Source: an uncultured Bacteroides sp. | GTDB lineage: Bacteria > Bacteroidota > Bacteroidia > Bacteroidales > Bacteroidaceae | DNA: 50,607 nucleotides | Assembly: GCA_900555635.1 (NCBI GenBank) | Contig: USLU01000037.1 | Coordinates: 1-50,607 of the forward strand | Reading direction: 5' to 3' | Shown: piece by piece, positions 33,622 to 42,729 of the stretch | Numbering within the stretch: the first letter of the stretch is position 1 | Layout of the letters: each line of letters starts with the position of its first letter | Notes under the pieces: generated by a model | Seen by the model: the letters and a program-made list of their open reading frames with translations, nothing else | Database searches by the model: none | Told to the model about the DNA's origin: nothing | Position numbers and translations under genes: made by a program

Positions 33622-34627
33622 AATTTGGAGAAACTTGTTCAATCAGGAAATCCACCTGCTCCGGATTGAAACGTACGTGACTGACACCTTTCGGTATATT
33701 TTTTAATTTAACAGTGTATTTATCAGACCCTACATGCAATAATTCTTCATACGATACATAAATATGAAAATCATCCGCACTTACCTGACGGAACCGACTC
33801 AACCCAACCTGAAAAGTAACTTGTACTTTAGATGGGAATGCCCGCAACACTTTATCTGCTGGAAAATTAACTCCGCGCAAAGGAACTTCCACTGTCTTCT
33901 CCGTATAAATATCAACCGGAAGCATCATCTCTACAGAAGCAGGTACAAACTTAACTCCTTTCCGACTGGCTAAAGAAACTTGCCGCTTCAACGTGTCTGA
34001 GATATCTTCTATTTTCAATTTTTGAGTATAAGCAACTGTTATAGTATCGAGAGCCTTTTCTGAAGCATACACCAATACAGAATCAGGAGTAAAAATCGTA
34101 TCGGAAAGATAGTACTCTCTTCCCGCACTGACCGTACCTTGCAATCTTACAGGTACGAGTTTAGACTCTCCCGTCGAATAATAATATTCCAACGTATCAG
34201 GTTTCATCAAAAGCAAACGGGTAGATGCATTCAGTTGGCTCAAAATTTTCTTCTCAAACTGAGGAGCATAAACACTAACGTGATTATTGGTTCCTTTGTA
34301 ATCATTAAAATCGAGAGTGATAGGGTAAAAGCTCTTTCCTAACATATAATTAAGAAGTACAGTCCCTTTATCTTTTACCTTTATATGCAGTTCAGAAGCC
34401 GGCTCGGAAGTAATTACCACATTATTGGGGACATTCTTTAACTTCACAGGAATGGAGAATTCCGTTTCATAGTCATTGTTTAATGTTTGGAGCAACCAAA
34501 AACCACTGGCTATGAAAAAGAAAAATAAAAAAATAAAGAACTCCCTGCTCTTTTCACTGAGCAGAAAGTCCTTCATTTGTCTATACAATTTGAAATATAT
34601 TCTTTTTATGTTCCTACGATCAAGCAT
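33611..34627 (-). CDS. YbbR/CdaR-like domain membrane protein
   Basis: 338 residues. One transmembrane helix at about 31-48 (IFLFFFFIASGFWLLQ) precedes an extracytoplasmic region with YbbR-like repeats (FSIPVKLKNVPNNVVI, then VEVPLRGVNFPADKV and VKLKNIPKGVSHVRF). In other bacteria YbbR/CdaR controls diadenylate cyclase; the cyclase gene is not in this window. It overlaps coaE by 11 bases and follows yajC by 15 bases. Confidence 0.82.
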   Translation of the reverse strand: MLDRRNIKRIYFKLYRQMKDFLLSEKSREFFIFLFFFFIASGFWLLQTLNNDYETEFSIPVKLKNVPNNVVITSEPASELHIKVKDKGTVLLNYMLGKSFYPITLDFNDYKGTNNHVSVYAPQFEKKILSQLNASTRLLLMKPDTLEYYYSTGESKLVPVRLQGTVSAGREYYLSDTIFTPDSVLVYASEKALDTITVAYTQKLKIEDISDTLKRQVSLASRKGVKFVPASVEMMLPVDIYTEKTVEVPLRGVNFPADKVLRAFPSKVQVTFQVGLSRFRQVSADDFHIYVSYEELLHVGSDKYTVKLKNIPKGVSHVRFNPEQVDFLIEQVSPNYGN

Positions 34628-34642
34628 AGGCTCACATTTCTT

Positions 34643-34978
34643 TTATTTTGAAGCCTGGCTACTATTAGCATCAGCAGCTGCAGCAAAAATAGAGTTTTTA
34701 TCTATACGTATCTTAACGTTGGAAGCTATTTCAAGAACAATGTCATTGTCATTAATTTCCTTGATAACGCCATGAATTCCACCAGCTGTAATCACTTTCT
34801 GATTCACTTGGAGTGACTTGCGGAAATTTGCAATTTCCTTCTGTTTCTTGTTTTGTGGACGAATCATAAAGAAATACATAATCACAAACATGGCTATCAG
34901 CATAATCCACATTAAACTTCCGCCACCAGCAGGGCCTGCGGCAGGAGCCTGCAGGAAAAATACAGTCATTAAGTTCAT
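34643..34978 (-). CDS. yajC: Preprotein translocase subunit YajC
   Basis: 111 residues with one transmembrane helix (about 22-44, LMWIMLIAMFVIMYFFMIRP) followed by the YajC motif RPQNKKQKEIANFRKSLQ and a short beta domain (ITAGGIHGVIKEINDND). It assists SecDF in protein export. The operon order nusB-yajC-ybbR-coaE is typical of Bacteroides. Confidence 0.95.
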   Translation of the reverse strand: MNLMTVFFLQAPAAGPAGGGSLMWIMLIAMFVIMYFFMIRPQNKKQKEIANFRKSLQVNQKVITAGGIHGVIKEINDNDIVLEIASNVKIRIDKNSIFAAAADANSSQASK

Positions 34979-35017
34979 AAAATACTCGGTTTTAGTTTTT
35001 ATTATTCAACAAAGGTA

Positions 35018-35944
35018 TCAGTTTTTCGTTAACTTACCTTCTTTTTTTAATTGATTAACTATTCCATCCAAAGTACCATTAACAAAGCTACCACTCTTAG
35101 CAGTGCTATATACTTTAGCTATATCTACATATTCATTTAACGAAACACTCACCGGAATGTTCGGAAAACTTAAAATTTCAGCTAAAGCACACTGCATAAC
35201 TACCACATCCATAAAAGCAACACGGTCCAAATCCCAATTACGCGTATTCTCACTAATTAAATGACGATAGTAATCACAATTCAAGATAGTACGACGGAAC
35301 AAGCGACGAGCGAATTCCTGGTCTTCATCATCTTTAAATTCGGGTAGTAATTGCTGGTTGGCACCGTTCTTTTCCTCAAAACGTTTGATAGTTTTCAATA
35401 CAAAGGTATCAACAATCTCTTTATCATCATTCCAATAAAGACTTTGATCTTCAAGAAGAATATCCAAAGCTTCATTATTGAAAATAAATGATTTGTATAT
35501 TTTCCTCCACAACTCACGATCTGCCTCATAAGAATTGTCCGAGGAGGCCATATACTCCTTATATATATCAGAAGCTATAATTTGCTCATATAACCCCTTT
35601 ACAAAATCTTCATCATTTGCCCAAGTGCGCTTTTGATTGGCTATAAAATCCATCAATTGCTTGTTCACCTCCATTTGGGTAATGAACTTATTTTCTACAA
35701 ACTTCATGTTAGGATACAACTCCTCGGCTGTAGGAGCCAATTTAGCTTTTGCCGCATCAATGCGTTTCTGTGCGTAGTTCGTCAGAGCTATCATCAGCAT
35801 CAACAGGTAGTTGTAAAGATCATAAGCCTTGGATAGGCTAAAGAACAATTCCTTCTCCGCTGAGTCTAAATTTTTACTGCCGTTCTGATAATAAGCGTAT
35901 ACAATCTGTATAATCTTAAGACGAATAAGAACTCTGTTAATCAT
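35018..35944 (-). CDS. nusB: Transcription antitermination factor NusB, long form
   Basis: 308 residues, more than twice the E. coli protein. The N-terminus (MINRVLIRLKIIQIVYAYYQ) and the C-terminal core (about 195-305, ILNCDYYRHLISENTRNWDLDRVAFMDVVVMQCALAEIL in parts, then VSLNEYVDIAKVYSTAKSGSFVNGTLDG) match NusB. The inserted central part is helical and acidic. It binds boxA RNA with NusE in rRNA antitermination. First gene of the yajC-ybbR-coaE operon, promoter at 35980-35987. Confidence 0.93.
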   Translation of the reverse strand: MINRVLIRLKIIQIVYAYYQNGSKNLDSAEKELFFSLSKAYDLYNYLLMLMIALTNYAQKRIDAAKAKLAPTAEELYPNMKFVENKFITQMEVNKQLMDFIANQKRTWANDEDFVKGLYEQIIASDIYKEYMASSDNSYEADRELWRKIYKSFIFNNEALDILLEDQSLYWNDDKEIVDTFVLKTIKRFEEKNGANQQLLPEFKDDEDQEFARRLFRRTILNCDYYRHLISENTRNWDLDRVAFMDVVVMQCALAEILSFPNIPVSVSLNEYVDIAKVYSTAKSGSFVNGTLDGIVNQLKKEGKLTKN

Positions 35945-35979
35945 AATTCTAAAGTAAATACTGGTGTTTTAACGAGTTG

Positions 35980-35987
35980 CAAAAGTA
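35980..35987 (-). promoter_or_regulatory. -7 box of the nusB operon
   Basis: TACTTTTG on the minus strand, 36 bases before the start at 35944. Confidence 0.5.
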
Positions 35988-36164
35988 GGTATTTTTAATG
36001 AGTTTACATAAATAAATCACATTTTTTAATGCAGAACTTGATTATCCGGGCTTTTTCCTTTGACAGTTTAAAAAAAATCGTCAATTTTGAACCCGATAAG
36101 AAAGCAACAAGCTACGAAACATAACTTTTAAGGCAGTAATATCAAAATTGATACCTAATATAAT

Positions 36165-36569
36165 ATGGAAGACTTTAAGAAGAAAAACGCAGCGGATATG
36201 AACGAAAAGGAGATTGTATTCTCCCAATCCATTAAAGCAGGTAAGCGCATCTACTATTTAGACGTAAAAAAAAACAGAAAAGACGAAATGTTTCTCGCCA
36301 TCACCGAAAGCAAGAAAATTGTGATGGGTGAAGGAGAAGACTCACAAGTGAGTTTCGAGAAACACAAAATCTTTTTATATAAAGAAGATTTTGGAAAATT
36401 CATGAATGGTTTGCAACAAGCTGTTCATTTCATCCAAGAACAACAAGGCAGCTATTCAGAACGCAATGAAAATGAGGGAATAGCAGCTATCGAGGAAAGT
36501 AAAGCAGAACTGCAAGAAGAAAAAATGCCTTCTTTGGATGGAGAAATCAAAATAGACATTGATTTTTAA
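36165..36569 (+). CDS. DUF3276 / PUR-domain protein
   Basis: 134 residues. ADMNEKEIVFSQSIKAGKRIYYLDVKKNRKDEMFLAITE (in parts) and HKIFLYKEDFGKFMNGLQ match the PUR-like domain (DUF3276), a fold that binds single-stranded nucleic acids. The C-terminus is acidic and variable. It may act on RNA or ssDNA; no partner is shown. It precedes rplY with a separate promoter between. Confidence 0.85.
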   Translation: MEDFKKKNAADMNEKEIVFSQSIKAGKRIYYLDVKKNRKDEMFLAITESKKIVMGEGEDSQVSFEKHKIFLYKEDFGKFMNGLQQAVHFIQEQQGSYSERNENEGIAAIEESKAELQEEKMPSLDGEIKIDIDF

Positions 36570-36579
36570 GTTATAACTT

Positions 36580-36610
36580 TTTGATAATTCAAAAAGAAGC
36601 AGTACTTTTG
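36580..36610 (+). promoter_or_regulatory. rplY promoter
   Basis: -33 TTTG (36580-36583) and -7 TACTTTTG (36603-36610), 19 bases apart. The leader to 36708 is about 90 bases, room for ribosomal protein control. Confidence 0.6.
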
Positions 36611-36707
36611 CACCGCTTTTTTGCAACATCATGTGGTAAACCGCATCGTGTAATGGTGAATTAAGCAAAATAAATACTTAATTTAGAGTAACACAAAAAA
36701 TTAGAAA

Positions 36708-37295
36708 ATGAGATCAATTGAAGTAAAAGGAACTGCAAGAACTATTGCAGAACGTTCTTCTGAACAAGCTAGAGCTTTGAAAGCTATTCGTAAAGACAAC
36801 GGTGTACCTTGCGTACTCTACGGAGTTGGTGAAAATGTTCACTTTACTGTACCTGCTGATGGTCTGCGTAACTTGGTTTACACTCCACACATCTATGTAG
36901 TTAATTTGGATATCGATGGAAAAAAAGTAAATGCTATCTTGAAAGATATTCAATTCCATCCGGTAAAAGATACTATTTTACACGTTGACTTCTACCAAAT
37001 TGACGAGGCTAGACCTATTGTAATGGAAGTTCCTGTACAAATGGAAGGTCTTGCAGAAGGTGTTAAAGCCGGTGGTAAGTTGGTATTGCAGATGCGTAAA
37101 CTGAAAGTGAAAGCTCTATATAACTCTATCCCTGAGAGATTGACAATTAATGTTTCTCACTTGGGATTAGGCAAGACCGTTAAAGTTGGTGAGTTGAAAT
37201 ACGAAGGCTTAGAATTATTGAATGCCAAAGAAGCCGTTGTATGCGCTGTTAAGCTGACTCGTGCCGCAAGAGGTGCTGCTGCTGCAAACAGCTAA
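36708..37295 (+). CDS. rplY: 50S ribosomal protein L25/CTC
   Basis: 195 residues. The L25 core (about 1-95, VKGTARTIAERSSEQARALK then HVDFYQIDEARPIVMEVPV) is joined to the CTC beta domain (about 100-185, KLKVKALYNSIPERLTINVS). It binds 5S rRNA. The next genes, pth and the S4 protein, are also translation-linked. Confidence 0.96.
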   Translation: MRSIEVKGTARTIAERSSEQARALKAIRKDNGVPCVLYGVGENVHFTVPADGLRNLVYTPHIYVVNLDIDGKKVNAILKDIQFHPVKDTILHVDFYQIDEARPIVMEVPVQMEGLAEGVKAGGKLVLQMRKLKVKALYNSIPERLTINVSHLGLGKTVKVGELKYEGLELLNAKEAVVCAVKLTRAARGAAAANS

Positions 37296-37320
37296 TCAAG
37301 CTCTTCATAAAATATTCCGG

Positions 37321-37387
37321 AACGCGGATTAACGCAGATAACGCAGATTGCTTTGATAATCCGCGAACAACTGCGATAATCCGCGTT
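37321..37387. repeat. Hairpin of helically phased CGGATT/CAGAT units
   Basis: AACGCGGATTAACGCAG (37321-37337) pairs with CTGCGATAATCCGCGTT (37371-37387) with one mismatch. Units on both arms recur every 9-10 bases. It sits between rplY and pth. Confidence 0.8.
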
Positions 37388-37490
37388 TCACATTTTTTTC
37401 AATGATTATAATAGGCTGTGCAATCATGGCACACGATAATCATTTATCATTGAATCTTGAACATTAATCATTAATCATTAAACAGTATCA

Positions 37491-38054
37491 ATGAAGTACT
37501 TAATTGTAGGATTAGGTAATATAGGTCCCGAATATCACGAAACCCGCCACAATATCGGTTTCATGGTAGTTGACGCTTTGGCTAAAGTAGCAGGAGCTAC
37601 TTTTACTGACGGACGATATGGCTTCACCTCTACCCTATCCATAAAAGGACGCCAATTACTATTGCTGAAACCTTCTACCTATATGAATCTCAGTGGCAAT
37701 GCAGTACGCTACTGGATGCAGAAAGAAAACATCCCTTTGGAAAACGTGTTGATAGTAGTAGATGATTTAGCCCTGCCTTTCGGAACTTTACGTTTAAAAA
37801 GCAAAGGAAGTGATGCCGGTCATAATGGATTAAAACATATTGCCGCAACGCTAGGCACACAGAATTATGCTCGCCTCCGCTTTGGTATTGGGAATGAATT
37901 TCCCCGTGGAGGACAAATTGATTATGTACTCGGACACTTTACCGATGAAGATCAGAAAACCATGGACGAAAGGTTGGAAACAGCCGGAGAAATTATCAAA
38001 AGCTTCTGCTTGGCAGGAATTGATATTACAATGAACCAATATAATAAAAAATGA
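37491..38054 (+). CDS. pth: Peptidyl-tRNA hydrolase
   Basis: 187 residues. Active-site motif RHNIGFMVVDALA (about 20-32, with the catalytic His21), PSTYMNLSGNAV, and DDLALPFGTLRLK; GSDAGHNGLKHI also conserved. It frees tRNA from stalled peptidyl-tRNA. The 3' end overlaps the S4 gene by 4 bases. Confidence 0.97.
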   Translation: MKYLIVGLGNIGPEYHETRHNIGFMVVDALAKVAGATFTDGRYGFTSTLSIKGRQLLLLKPSTYMNLSGNAVRYWMQKENIPLENVLIVVDDLALPFGTLRLKSKGSDAGHNGLKHIAATLGTQNYARLRFGIGNEFPRGGQIDYVLGHFTDEDQKTMDERLETAGEIIKSFCLAGIDITMNQYNKK

Positions 38055-38470
38055 GTGAGGCAAGAATTGATAAATGGATGTGGGCTGTACGCATCTTCAA
38101 GACGCGCACCATTGCGGCTGAAGCCTGCAAAAAAGGGCGTATCTGCATAAATGGTGCATTTGTCAAAGCAGCTCGTATGGTGAAACCCGGAGATGTTATT
38201 CAAGTTCGTAAACCACCTATCACATACTCTTTCAAAGTACTTCAACCCATTGAAAAGCGTGTTGGCGCTAAGTTAGTTCCCGAAATGATGGAAAATGTAA
38301 CCACTCCGGACCAACTCGAATTATTGGAAATGAGCCATGTAAGCGGTTTCATAAACCGTGCCAAAGGCACCGGACGCCCAACAAAGAAAGATCGCCGGAA
38401 CCTGGAAGAATTTACCACACCGGAATTTTTGGACGACTTTGATTTTGAATTTGATTTTGAGGGGGAATAA
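38051..38470 (+). CDS. S4-domain RNA-binding protein (HslR-like)
   Basis: 139 residues. The S4 domain (about 3-65, EARIDKWMWAVRIFKTRTIA then GRICINGAFVKAARMVKPGD) binds RNA; the C-terminus (about 95-139) is acidic, ending with DFDFEFDFEGE. HslR frees peptidyl-tRNA-bearing 50S subunits after stalling, which fits the pth neighbour. It overlaps pth by 4 bases. Confidence 0.9.
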   Translation: MSEARIDKWMWAVRIFKTRTIAAEACKKGRICINGAFVKAARMVKPGDVIQVRKPPITYSFKVLQPIEKRVGAKLVPEMMENVTTPDQLELLEMSHVSGFINRAKGTGRPTKKDRRNLEEFTTPEFLDDFDFEFDFEGE

Positions 38471-38472
38471 AG

Positions 38473-39459
38473 ATGAGTGAGAAAAAGATAAAATGGGGAT
38501 TTATTGGCTGCGGAGAAGCAACCAAATACAAAAGCGGTCCTGCTTTTCAGAAAATAGAAGATTCTGAAGTAATAGCAGTTATGAGCCGTAATGGAGAAAA
38601 AGCCAAAGCTTATGCTAAAGAAAGGGGGATTCCCAAATGGTATGACGACGCTCAGGAATTGCTCGATGACGAAGAAGTTAATGCCATATATATCGCCACT
38701 CCTCCTTCTTCTCACGCCACTTACGCTATCATGTCAATGAAAGCGGGAAAGCCTGTTTATATAGAGAAGCCAATGGCTGTTACCTATGAGGAATGCTGCC
38801 GTATCAATCGCATATCCAAAGAAACAGGAGTTCCATGTTTTGTTGCCTACTACCGCCGCTATCTGCCCTACTTCCAAAAAGTGAAGTCATTAGTAGAAGA
38901 AGGTGCTATCGGCAATGTCATCAACATTCAAATTCGCTTTGCACAACCTCCACGCGACTTAGATCACAACAAAGAGAACCTGCCTTGGCGCGTCCAACCA
39001 GCTATTGCCGGAGGTGGTTATTTTTACGATCTTGCACCACATCAGATAGACTTACTTCAAGAAATGTTTGGTTGTATCCTTGAAGCCAGCGGCTATAAAA
39101 GTAATCGTGGTGGATTATATCCGGCAGAAGACACTTTGAGCGCCTGTTTTCAGTTTGATAACGGACTGGTAGGAAGCGGCTCCTGGTGTTTCGTCGCCCA
39201 TGAATCTGCGCGCGAAGACCGAATTGAAATCATTGGGGATAAAGGAATGATCTGTTTTTCGGTCTTTACATACGATCCAATTGCTTTACATACGGAAAAG
39301 GGACGGGAAGAAATTCATGTTGAAAACCCTATTTATGTTCAACAACCACTTATTCAAGCTGTAGTTGATCATTTGCTTGGTAAATCGATCTGCAACTGCG
39401 ATGGAGAAAGTGCCACACTCACCAACTGGGTAATGGACAAGATTCTTGGAAAACTTTGA
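38473..39459 (+). CDS. Gfo/Idh/MocA-family NAD(P)-dependent oxidoreductase
   Basis: 328 residues. Rossmann motif WGFIGCGEATKYKSGPAF (about 7-24), the KP signature PVYIEKPMAV (about 94-103), and a C-terminal alpha/beta domain with GGGYFYDLAPHQIDLL where the H and D likely take part in catalysis. Substrate unknown, probably a sugar or inositol-like compound. It lies 2 bases after the S4 gene and is followed by a bidirectional terminator. Confidence 0.92.
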   Translation: MSEKKIKWGFIGCGEATKYKSGPAFQKIEDSEVIAVMSRNGEKAKAYAKERGIPKWYDDAQELLDDEEVNAIYIATPPSSHATYAIMSMKAGKPVYIEKPMAVTYEECCRINRISKETGVPCFVAYYRRYLPYFQKVKSLVEEGAIGNVINIQIRFAQPPRDLDHNKENLPWRVQPAIAGGGYFYDLAPHQIDLLQEMFGCILEASGYKSNRGGLYPAEDTLSACFQFDNGLVGSGSWCFVAHESAREDRIEIIGDKGMICFSVFTYDPIALHTEKGREEIHVENPIYVQQPLIQAVVDHLLGKSICNCDGESATLTNWVMDKILGKL

Positions 39460-39460
39460 T

Positions 39461-39500
39461 AATGATAAGTGATGAAAAACTCACTTATCATTCCTATTTT
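39461..39500. terminator. Bidirectional terminator
   Basis: AATGATAAGTGA (39461-39472) is the exact complement of TCACTTATCATT (39481-39492), with a T run after it, between convergent genes ending at 39459 and 39505. Confidence 0.85.
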
Positions 39501-39504
39501 TTTA

Positions 39505-41757
39505 TTATTGGCTGATATTTACTAATTTATAAACATCATTATTCTCTCCGACAATCCACACGACGTCTCCTTCAACAAAAGGCTCGTGCGGATCGGGAGC
39601 ATGCAAAGTTTCCCCATCTCTATCCACACCGACTATCAGACATCTATATTTCTCACGAATACCTGATTCTTTTAATGTTTTATTCAAGAAGGGAGAATTT
39701 TCATCCACACGGAATTGACGTAGAATCATTTCACTTTTTTCTATCACATCAGACTGCATCGCTGATGATTTATTCATTTCCTCACCGAACACATTCAAAT
39801 CTTCATCGGTAGCAATAACTTGTATTTTATCCTGAGGAAACAAACGAACCGAAGCACCCGGAATATTAATCCGCCTTTTACCGCGAAGGATGGAAACTAC
39901 ATGAACTCCATATCTATTGCCAAAATTCAACTCTGCCAATGTTTTACCTGCCCAGTTCGCCTCACCGGGCAATTCGAAATCAGTGAGATGCAAGTCACGC
40001 GAAAGAAGACGACCAGCATATTCGGGTTTCTTCTCTCCAAGATATTCTGCACGCATATCCCGATAACGAAGGTTCTGGAAAAACGTCCGTTCAATCAAGA
40101 TAGACTGCTTTTTCAACTGACGGGAAAGTATCATAAGAATAACCAAAGCAACAGCCACTCCGAACACTAGGCTCACAGACACTTTGAACAAACCGGCTAT
40201 TACAAACATCACAAACGAAACAGCCAAAAGGACACGGAAGACAATCGTTGCAACCAAAGGTGCACGATTGGCACGACTATCATTCCACAAAGTTACAAAC
40301 TCCACAGAATGATTCTTTTTAATCATAATAGCACGCAAGAATGGAGAAATAAATAAGATAATAATCAGTGCCGCTAACAAAGAACCCCAAATCCCAGGCA
40401 AACTCTCGTGAAGAAATGGTACCAAAAAACGGAACGTCAAAGCTATTATTGCTACACTAACAATAGAATACACTAGTGTAATCCGCACCAAAGCTAATAT
40501 CAGTTTTTTCCACAAGTTTTCATGGTTCATTGTTTGGGAACCCGAGGAGTACCTATTCAAGAAATTCCTCCATTTAGCAGGTAGGTGAGCATCTACAAAA
40601 TTAGACGCAGGCTCTGCCACACGAATCATATATGGAGTAAGGAAGGTCGTTATCACAGAAACCGCTACCACGATGGGATATAAAAAATGGCTTGTAACGT
40701 GTAAAGAAACCCCCAACGACGCTATAATAAAAGCAAACTCTCCGATCTGTGTCAAACTAAAGCCGCATTGCATTGCCGTCTTTAATGGTCGACCTGCCAA
40801 CAAAACACCTAAAGTACCAAATAAAGATTGCCCGATAATCACAGCCAAGGTTATCACCATAATAGGTCCTGCATATTCCATAATCATATTAGGATCTACC
40901 ATCATACCGACTGATACAAAGAAAATTGCCCCGAACAAATCTTTTACAGGCTTCACCAGTCTCTCAATACTTTCAGCTTCTACCGTTTCTGCCAAAATAG
41001 ATCCCATAATAAATGCTCCGAAGGCTGCTGAAAAACCTGTATGCGATGCCAAAACAACCATACCGAAACAAAGCCCAAGAGAAACAATCAGCAATGTTTC
41101 CTCGCTCATTAGTTTTCGGCAACGCTTCAAGAAACCGGGGATAACATAGATTCCTACAACAAACCAAAGGATAAGGAAAAATAGCAATTTAGCAATGCTC
41201 TCCAACATTTCGGAACCTTCGAAGTTATTGCTGACTGCCATTGTAGAAAGCATCACCATCAATACAATTGCAAGAATATCTTCCAAGATGAGTACACTCA
41301 GCACCAAACCGGTGAATTGTTTCTTACGCAATCCCAAATCATCGAATGCTTTATAAATAATGGTAGTAGAAGACATAGCAATCATACCGCCAAGAAAGAT
41401 GCAATCCATTCTTTTCCATCCAAACCCGGTACCCACCGTCACACCAAGCATTATCATACAGAAAATAATGGTACATGCAGCAATAATCGCCGCCCCTCCC
41501 ACTTTTACAATTTTCTTAAAACTAAACTCAAGACCTAACGCAAACAACAAGAATATCACTCCAATATCCGCCCAAGTTTGTACATTAGCTGCATCCACCA
41601 CCGAAGGGGTAAATGCAATATGCGGACCGGCTAGAAATCCTGCTACCACATATCCCAACACCAAAGGTTGTTTCAGTTTTTTAAAAATCAGGGTCATTAT
41701 CCCTGCACAAATCAGAATCAGAGCTAAATCAGCTATCAGAGGAGCTAAATGTGACAT
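39505..41757 (-). CDS. Kef-type cation:proton antiporter with TrkA-C domain
   Basis: 750 residues from ATG at 41757 (MSHLAPLIADLALILICAG). The N-terminal half (1-390) holds about 12 transmembrane helices of the CPA2 family (FLLFALGLEFSFKKI, GGMIAMSSTTIIYKAF, SAAFGAFIMGSILAET). A second membrane region (about 430-560) follows, then RCK-C/TrkA-C (about 640-745, GANWAGKTLAELNFGNRYG, then FPQDKIQVIATDEDL). It likely exports K+ or Na+ in exchange for H+ and is gated by a ligand at TrkA-C. A -7 box lies at 41786-41793. Confidence 0.92.
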   Translation of the reverse strand: MSHLAPLIADLALILICAGIMTLIFKKLKQPLVLGYVVAGFLAGPHIAFTPSVVDAANVQTWADIGVIFLLFALGLEFSFKKIVKVGGAAIIAACTIIFCMIMLGVTVGTGFGWKRMDCIFLGGMIAMSSTTIIYKAFDDLGLRKKQFTGLVLSVLILEDILAIVLMVMLSTMAVSNNFEGSEMLESIAKLLFFLILWFVVGIYVIPGFLKRCRKLMSEETLLIVSLGLCFGMVVLASHTGFSAAFGAFIMGSILAETVEAESIERLVKPVKDLFGAIFFVSVGMMVDPNMIMEYAGPIMVITLAVIIGQSLFGTLGVLLAGRPLKTAMQCGFSLTQIGEFAFIIASLGVSLHVTSHFLYPIVVAVSVITTFLTPYMIRVAEPASNFVDAHLPAKWRNFLNRYSSGSQTMNHENLWKKLILALVRITLVYSIVSVAIIALTFRFLVPFLHESLPGIWGSLLAALIIILFISPFLRAIMIKKNHSVEFVTLWNDSRANRAPLVATIVFRVLLAVSFVMFVIAGLFKVSVSLVFGVAVALVILMILSRQLKKQSILIERTFFQNLRYRDMRAEYLGEKKPEYAGRLLSRDLHLTDFELPGEANWAGKTLAELNFGNRYGVHVVSILRGKRRINIPGASVRLFPQDKIQVIATDEDLNVFGEEMNKSSAMQSDVIEKSEMILRQFRVDENSPFLNKTLKESGIREKYRCLIVGVDRDGETLHAPDPHEPFVEGDVVWIVGENNDVYKLVNISQ

Positions 41758-41785
41758 AATATTTGTCTTTATACATTTTCGCTTA

Positions 41786-41793
41786 CAAAGATA
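41786..41793 (-). promoter_or_regulatory. -7 box of the antiporter gene
   Basis: TATCTTTG on the minus strand, 29 bases before the ATG at 41757. Confidence 0.5.
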
Positions 41794-41824
41794 CAACAAA
41801 TTATATCATAAATAGACTATAAGA

Positions 41825-41863
41825 TAAAAAGTTGGGGGAAGTCCGAATATCGAACTTCCCCCA
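41825..41863 (-). terminator. Terminator of the barrel/coiled-coil operon
   Basis: TGGGGGAAGT (41833-41842) pairs with ACTTCCCCCA (41854-41863); on the minus strand the stem is followed by a T-rich run. It separates the operon from the antiporter gene. Confidence 0.8.
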
Positions 41864-41913
41864 TTCAGAGTAATTGCACAACATTTTATCTCAGGTAACT
41901 GGAGAGATATTTA

Positions 41914-42693
41914 TCAAAATTTAAATCCAACCTTAATTGTCGGAGCAGCCAAAAGACTAAAGTTGTGACTATCAGCATCAAGATTACTCAAACCTTCCTG
42001 TGGTTTATACGTAGTCATATTGTACGTATAGCAGAAGGGATCGATCTGAGCACCGACGTACATGGCAGGCAGTACAAAATAGTCTACACCCATGGTGATA
42101 GAACCACGAAGGTTCCAAGTTTCACCAATAGATTTACCCATTGTTTCGTACTCGTCATATTTCATCTGATTTTGAGCATAAGCCATGCCTATGCGCACCC
42201 CTGTATACCACATCAGATTAGGAACTTTCTTAATCTTAAAATAACGATCAACGCCTGCAAATACATTGTAGGAGAATGTTTGGGCACTTGCTACCGCACG
42301 ATAGTTAGGAATTTCTCCCATATTATCTTCTACGGAGTTGCCTCTATTCGTATCGTCAATCGTGCCGGGAACAGCCGAATAACCGGGGTTATTCGTGAAG
42401 TTCAAACCGCCACCCAAGTCAAGTTTCCACAAGTCTTTGAAGAACCAGCCTGCTTCAAAACCAACCATCAGCTTTTTATCTGACCAATTGGTGGAGAGAG
42501 CCGCAACTTCATAGTCCGTCAACAAACCCGAAGGGGCCGTAACGCTTGCGTAGCTATTGTATCCTACAGTTGCTGCCAGTGTGAAATCACCTTTCTTCGG
42601 AGTGAAATCTTTGCTACAACTTTTTTCTTGTGCATTCACTGCAAGACACATCATGGGCATAACGGCTAATAGTAAAAGTCTTTTTATTTTCAT
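41914..42693 (-). CDS. Outer-membrane beta-barrel protein
   Basis: 259 residues with a signal peptide (1-21, ending AVNAQ), then strands rich in Y, F, G and N and a C-terminal aromatic residue (APTIKVGFKF), typical of an 8-12-stranded outer-membrane barrel. It follows the coiled-coil lipoprotein gene by 36 bases on the same strand, so they are probably made together. Specific role unknown. Confidence 0.82.
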   Translation of the reverse strand: MKIKRLLLLAVMPMMCLAVNAQEKSCSKDFTPKKGDFTLAATVGYNSYASVTAPSGLLTDYEVAALSTNWSDKKLMVGFEAGWFFKDLWKLDLGGGLNFTNNPGYSAVPGTIDDTNRGNSVEDNMGEIPNYRAVASAQTFSYNVFAGVDRYFKIKKVPNLMWYTGVRIGMAYAQNQMKYDEYETMGKSIGETWNLRGSITMGVDYFVLPAMYVGAQIDPFCYTYNMTTYKPQEGLSNLDADSHNFSLLAAPTIKVGFKF

Positions 42694-42729
42694 GTTACTT
42701 TTAATTTTTAATGCCGTTAATATTAGGGG

